Shown here: in pieces, positions 58,914 to 64,000 of the stretch
Layout: every line of letters begins with the position of its first letter
Position numbering within the stretch: the stretch's first letter is position 1
Source: Daucus carota subsp. sativus
Taxonomy: Eukaryota; Streptophyta; Magnoliopsida; Apiales; Apiaceae
Direction: 5' to 3'
Assembly: GCF_001625215.2 (NCBI RefSeq)
Contig: NC_030381.2
Coordinates: forward strand, 40,608,689-40,672,688
DNA length: 64,000 bases
Made by a program: the position numbers and the translations under genes
The notes under the pieces: generated by a model
Database searches by the model: none
Seen by the model: the letters and a program-made list of their open reading frames with translations, nothing else
Told to the model about the DNA's origin: nothing

Positions 58914-61900
58914 ATGGATACCAAGTTGGAGGAGAATGATCACATTGAAGAAATGAATATGGAAGTCCTATCTTCAGCGTGGCCTGAAATTATTAATGGT
59001 GAAGGGATGCAGTTTAACTCGAACAAGCCAGATGCAGATGAAGATATGTTTGAGGGGGTTAAGCTTAATGTGGAGCCTGCTGCAGTTGATTTTAATCATC
59101 TTCTTGAGCTTACTAGTAATAGTGAGAAGGGCTCCTCACAACTGGCCAACCTTATCAAAAGCTGGGAGTATAAACAGGCTAATGCTGTACGGCTTCTGAG
59201 AGAGGAGCTTGATTCCCTTAGTAAGCAGCAGAAGAAAGCAGAGTTCGAGAAATTAGGAATGATAAAAGAACATCGATCAGAAGAGTATAATTATGGCAGC
59301 GATGAGCGTCCATCCTCTATATTAGATAAGGTACATGATATTCAGAAAGAAGTTTCTCAGAGGAGAAAGAATGTTGTAATCCATGATCAAAGACCTGAAT
59401 TAGAGCCTGAGTATGACACAGTCAATTTTTGGAGGCAGCAAGCTATTCATCTTGAAACATTATTAGAGGCAAGCATGCAAAGAGAGAAGATAGCACTGGA
59501 AAAGTTGCAGGAGAGCATCCAAAATTTAGAGAGGCAGTCATCACCGGTGGAAGAATTATCTCAAGTCCTGAGAAGAGCAGATAATTATTTTCATTTTGTT
59601 CTGCAAAATGCACCTGTGATCATTGGACATCAAGTAAGTTTTGATTTTCTTTTGCAATTGTTACTATCAGTTCTCCTTCCTATTCATCCTGGCAATATTT
59701 TCAATCTTTGCTTCTATTTTGTCTGTTTAACAGACTGGGGTATGCATTAGTGATTTTAAAGTTTAACAGGTTAATAGTCGATTTTTTAATATGTAGTTAT
59801 CATATGTATTTTAGATGCTTACCTCCAGTAATTTACATGAAGCTAAAAAATTAAAAAAAAAATAAGGGATGTGTATAATGGGAAGGGAGAGGAGGGGATG
59901 CAGGGTGGTGGAGGGTGCTCAGAGAAGGGGAAATAAACCTGCTACATCAAAATTAACATGTATATATGTGATATCTTATGAGTACCAGTTGTACTGAAAT
60001 GAAAAGGCTACTAAATTGGAGAAGAGAATAATTGAAATTTTGTCATCTAAAGAGATTAACCTTGATTTCAATACTTGGTATCTTGCGAAAGCTTTATCTT
60101 TAGTACTGCTGCTTCTTCATCATCTTCATCTGTGGTTCTGTATGTTGAGTTCGTTGTTGGTGTTTATTGTTTAGTGAAGCTCATTGTTTGTAATCTTATC
60201 CTTAATTTTTTTTTGCCTAGTAGTAATATTATAATAATGTGTTGTTTTACAGGATAATAAGTTGCGGTACCGTTTCTGCTACAACTATTTTCCAGGTTTA
60301 AGAGAAGAGGTAACATAACAACCAGTTATCTTTTTGGCTTAATATGATACTTATCCTAAAACTCTTCTATTTTAGTGTATGGATTTGATTTGAATAACAT
60401 TCCAAATTGTAAATACAAATTTGGTATTATGAATTGTTGGTTCTGAATGGTTATCATGACTTTGAAGTTTATATCTAGAACGTGGCACAACCTTCCTTAA
60501 ACGCTGTATTTTCAGGATATTATAGGAAAAACTGATACTGAGATTTTCACTGGCGGTGGTGTCAAAGAGTTCCAAGAATTTAAACAAGAAGTACTGGAGC
60601 GAGAGCTAGCTGCGAAAAAGGAAATCACATTTGAGACAGAACTCTTTGGGTCAAAGACATTTTTGATGTATGTAGAACCTGTATTCAGCAAGGCTGGTGA
60701 AACTATTGGTGTGAACTATATTGGAATGGATATAACTGATCAGGTAAGCTCTTTCCTGTCAGTTGTTCGATTGTTTGATGTCTTAAATTCGATAACAAAT
60801 AATATTTGTGTGCAAATATCCCATGTCTAAAGACTTTAAAACTCTCTTTGTTCTGTCAATAAATCAATGAATTGTTCCTAAAAAACATTTTGAACTGAAG
60901 AAAATGCAAAACCTAGGCTAGTTTATGATTATAACACCCTTTAAGAGTCATTCACCTTTTCATGTTTTTTGTGCGTCTGGATTTATATCATATTATAAAA
61001 TCATTGTAGATCTAATTTGTACTTTAGACATCAATTTTTCAAATTTTACCAAGTGTGTTACATGTATTTATAACCCTCAAGTTATTGGTGTATATTCAAT
61101 CACTTTCAGATTCATTTCCACGGGCCTATAATACACTGAAAGAGGTTACATTTTTGTATCACCCGAAATTAAACTAGATATTGCCAAGATTATAAATAAG
61201 TGATAAAAATTATAAATATCCTTAGATAGACACACATATTTTGGTATACTTTTAGTATTTCAGGTTATATCTGCATCGGCATTTTTTTCTAGAACTCAGA
61301 TTCTGTACTAGGATGTAATTTAAGAATTTGTAATTTGATCGGCAAACACAGGAGTGTGAAATTTGATAAAAAGGACAATGTCTTCTTATCTATTATATGC
61401 CCGACTCCCTGACCTGTCTTTTAGTTTGTAGCTTCAAATTATAGACAAAGTTAACGGCTTGCAAACAATTTAGAATATATCTTCTGCAGATGAAAGGAAT
61501 ATTTAAGTAGAATCTATATAAACACAAACTCTGTGCGTGATATGACATACTTCCACCACACCCTCTCCCGTGTCATGACATATAATGTTTGTGATCCTAG
61601 GTTAGAAAATGGGAGAAGATGGCACAACTTAAAGAGGAGATAGCCGTACAAAAGGCCAAGGAGACAGAATTTAACAAAACAATGCATATAACAGGTTTGT
61701 CCACTATAACTAAGTACTGGAGTTTTAATTACACTACCTATCGAGTTACTTCTCATTTATGTGTATCTAATCTCTTGCAGAGAAAATTGTGCAAGAACAA
61801 TTTCTCACAACTATATCTCATGAGATGAGATCTCCACTAACAGATCTCGTTAGTATGGCTAAGAACCTTTCAACAACAAAACTTGACAAGGAGCAACAAC

Positions 61901-62476
61901 AACTATTAGGAGCCATTTTATCTTCTGGAGATTTGGTCCAACAATTAATTAGTGCAATCCCTGAGCTTCCCAAGGCTCAATCAGGTTTGAAGCTTAATCC
62001 TTCTTGCAACAGTTTATTACTAAAGGATTCTTTATATTGATTCAAATTTAGAATCCTAATAAATATTACCCCCTTATATAGCACTTTACTGAACATAACA
62101 GCTGGTATACCAGGACTTATCTCACCTAGATCTTCCTAAAATCATTTCTTTGATTTTTTTTCTAGGAGTTATGAGCTTGGAAGCTTCCAGTTCCAGGCCA
62201 CGAGAGGTAGAAGGACTCCAGATTGATGAAGCATCATTACAGAAGATGTTAAAACTAGAAGAATGTGTAATTGGCGATGTTCCTGTAGGGGTGAGGGATT
62301 TATTCGATTCCAGTCCATTTATAATAATGTCCATAAAAAAAATTGTCTGTTATATGTCTAATTGTATAATTTGTCTACAAACTATCATTTTCTGTTATAA
62401 TGTATACTTTAGTTATGGCCATCTCATCAGAATGAACCCAAATGCAGGTGGCGGTTGGTGGTGCTGCTCTTGTTAG
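58914..62476 (+). pseudogene. AHK5-like histidine kinase, truncated after the phospho-acceptor domain
   Basis: Related to Arabidopsis AHK5/CKI2, a cytosolic hybrid histidine kinase of stress and hormone signalling (about 922 aa by memory). Exons: 58914-59633, 60253-60309, 60516-60743, 61601-61694, 61781-61984 and a last one from 62166. Start MDTKLEENDHIEEMNMEVLS matches the family; 58902 is GTG, not ATG. In order: acidic N-terminus, coiled-coil (about 85-110 and 180-215), PAS domain (FHFVLQNAPVIIGHQ, then GLREEDIIGKTDTEIFTGGG and LFGSKTFLMYVEPVFSKAGE), a helical linker, and the HisKA dimer with His380 in TISHEMRSPL. All five introns have proper ends. After DVPVGVRDL the family text stops: the ATP-binding N and G boxes and the receiver domain are absent, and the frame runs through unrelated sequence to a stop at 62474-62476 (537 aa). 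It either encodes a PAS-HisKA stub or is a 3'-deleted pseudogene. The helix after the H box is also altered (ISAIPELPKAQSG for INDILDLSKVESG). Confidence 0.85.
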
Positions 62477-62579
62477 AGGCGGTGGGGTAGTTACTGTGGA
62501 AGTGGTTTCAGCCGAGGAAACAAAACCATAGAAAGAGGAATGTTAAAATGAAAATTCGGGATGCTCACTCTTTGATTAA
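62398..62579 (+). pseudogene. Decayed copy of RPP3 exon 2
   Basis: From 62448 the text GTTGGTGGTGCTGCTCTTGT and then GGCGGTGGGGTAG copies RPP3 exon 2 (29165 on), with a later deletion of the Ala-rich part. The frame reads VAVGGAALVRGGGVV, then EETKP, a stop, and a worn-out match to the EKEESEDEDLGFSLFDD tail (GCSLFD). The AG before it and about 40 bp of upstream intron-like text (GTATACTTTAG against GTATAGGTTGG, CAGAATGA against AAGAATGA) also align, so the copy seems to come from genomic DNA, not mRNA. It directly follows the truncated AHK5-like gene. Confidence 0.75.
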
Positions 62580-64000
62580 TACTAGTACCTAGAACTTCTC
62601 TGTGGATCTAATGAAGAAACAAGATGAAATAACTTGTACTTTTTTGTATTATTAAATATCAACTTCAGTCATGGTTTGGGATAAAGAAACAACATAACTT
62701 CAGTGGACGGTTAATCGGTTATGGTATTTACAGGATTGCAGTTGGTAAACTTATCTAATTTGTAATTGCTGAATGGATTGGTTATCAATATGATTTGTTG
62801 TCCAAGTACCAAACCAATGTTTGTAGCATTATCGTCAGAGTTGATTCAACTCGAATTCATGCATAGATCTGAATTAATTTTAACGCTTCCCTCAATTTTG
62901 ACTTTGAGCATCTTGAACATGGTCAGATAAAATAATAGAAAATATTGATAATGTAACGTGTACCGGCTATACTTGTTATATTTTTAAAATTTTAAAATAA
63001 TTATTAAAATATGTATTTATTTTAAATTTTAAAATAAGCTACATCGTTTATGTGAAAAAATAAAATTCTAAATTCTAAATCTAAATACATATTTTAAAAA
63101 ATATTTGAAATTTATTTACATCGTTGTGTGTGTTCGAAAATAATTTCAAAAATATAATACACAAACTTTAAGAGGTCACATGGGTAAAGTTGCCGTTGGA
63201 AATTAATATACACACGGTTACCTTTCAAACAGTTAAAGTTAACGGTTCAGATTTGTGAGTCAGGTTTACAAACTGAAAGGTAATTGAAACTTGGGGTTAC
63301 AAACTACCACGTTTCAAAATGTGGGGTCTGAATTTGTTGATGAGTCAAAATCTGGGGTTACAAAGTGCAATATACTCTTATAAAATATACATCCTCCGTT
63401 CCAAAATCTTTTATTTTATTTGACTTTTTTTTGTCAAGTTGATCAAATATTACATATAAAAATATAAATAAAGATGTACTTAGAATTAATACCACTATAA
63501 AGTACATTTCATCTATATAAATATAAAATTTCCAAACTGCGTAAATTATAAAAGAATAAAAAATATAAAATAATTAAATTTGATCAATTATATTAAAAAA
63601 ATCAAATAAGATAAAAGGATTTGCGACGCTGAGAGCATATGCTAAGAAATGATGCTGATGTGTTTAGAGGTTCGCATGACAGACGGAAACTCGGAAAGCG
63701 TCATTCCATGCTGAAAATAAAAAGAAAAATAAAATGCGGAAGGGTTTAAAATTTGAGCAGAGTAAACGAACATGCAATAGCTGAAGAGCATAAGTAGTTT
63801 TTTTTTGTGTGAGTTACATTTCGTAGATGAGTCGAGATACAATAACCACTACAAGGAATTTTCTTCATCCAAAAAAATATTATCATCTAATCGAAAGACA
63901 TGCAAGATATCTCTGGATGTCTTGATAATAATATTTTAAGACCTGAGGAAAAAAAAATTCATAAAAATGTCTATCAAAGATCTTAAAGACACAAACAAAA
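62580..64000. other. Gene-free right flank with transposon ends
   Basis: The text from about 63180 to 63378 (ending GGGGTTACAAAGTGCAATAT) looks like a terminal repeat of a Mutator-like family similar in style to 20770-22497, but no partner end was found in the window. A Stowaway-like pair with worn ends (TCCGTTCCAAAATCTTTTAT at 63395 against ATAAAAGGATTTGCGACG at 63611) frames about 240 bp. No gene is supported. Confidence 0.45.

Noticed and set aside
60075..60257. ORF with a serine run in an AHK5-like intron
   Set aside because: Low-complexity TCT/TCA text between two well-defined exons.

Overview
This is nuclear plant DNA, almost certainly from a eudicot. Genes are split by AT-rich GT-AG introns, intergenic DNA is AT-rich, and there are many small transposons (Stowaway-type, Mutator-type, LTR, SINE). 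The gene set is plant-specific: a phytochrome A, an AHK5-type histidine kinase, acidic ribosomal protein P3 and a WIN2-type PP2C. Nothing fixes the genus. I translated exons by eye and placed splice sites by GT/AG, reading frame and remembered family sequence, so boundaries are models.

Layout. 1-11.1 kb: COQ5 (ubiquinone C-methyltransferase, + strand; first exon lies left of the window), its introns loaded with a Stowaway-type MITE, a Mutator-type MITE with a 9-bp target duplication, a gutted LTR retrotransposon, a SINE, a 73-bp minisatellite and a 1.06-kb inverted-repeat transposon. 11.1-20.7 kb: gene-poor, with two decayed fragments of a HECT ubiquitin-ligase gene, an LTR-like segment, a 2.2-kb probable solo LTR and MITEs. 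20.8-22.5 kb: a 1.73-kb Mutator-type element ending about 116 bp before the SRP14 start codon. 22.6-26.8 kb: SRP14. 28.0-29.3 kb: acidic ribosomal protein P3, with a ribosomal-protein-style promoter. 30.2-35 kb: a tandem chain of miniature LTR elements, then paired inverted-repeat elements bounded by CA/TG microsatellites. 35.4-40.7 kb: a complete but divergent phytochrome A gene with a 5'-leader intron. 42.1-42.4 kb: a palindromic Mutator-type MITE. 43.5-44.1 kb: an intronless LEA_2/NHL membrane protein gene. 46.4-54.8 kb (- strand): an eight-exon WIN2-like PP2C. 58.9-62.5 kb (+): an AHK5-like histidine kinase that breaks off just after the phospho-acceptor domain and runs into a decayed copy of the P3 gene's second exon.

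The genes do not form a pathway. Most are housekeeping (ubiquinone synthesis, signal recognition particle, ribosome stalk) or signalling (light receptor, phosphatase, histidine kinase) genes that happen to be neighbours. I saw no new biological system. The most unusual locus is the truncated AHK5-like gene with its ribosomal-protein tail; next are the divergent PHYA copy and a PP2C splice donor sitting inside a GA/CT microsatellite.
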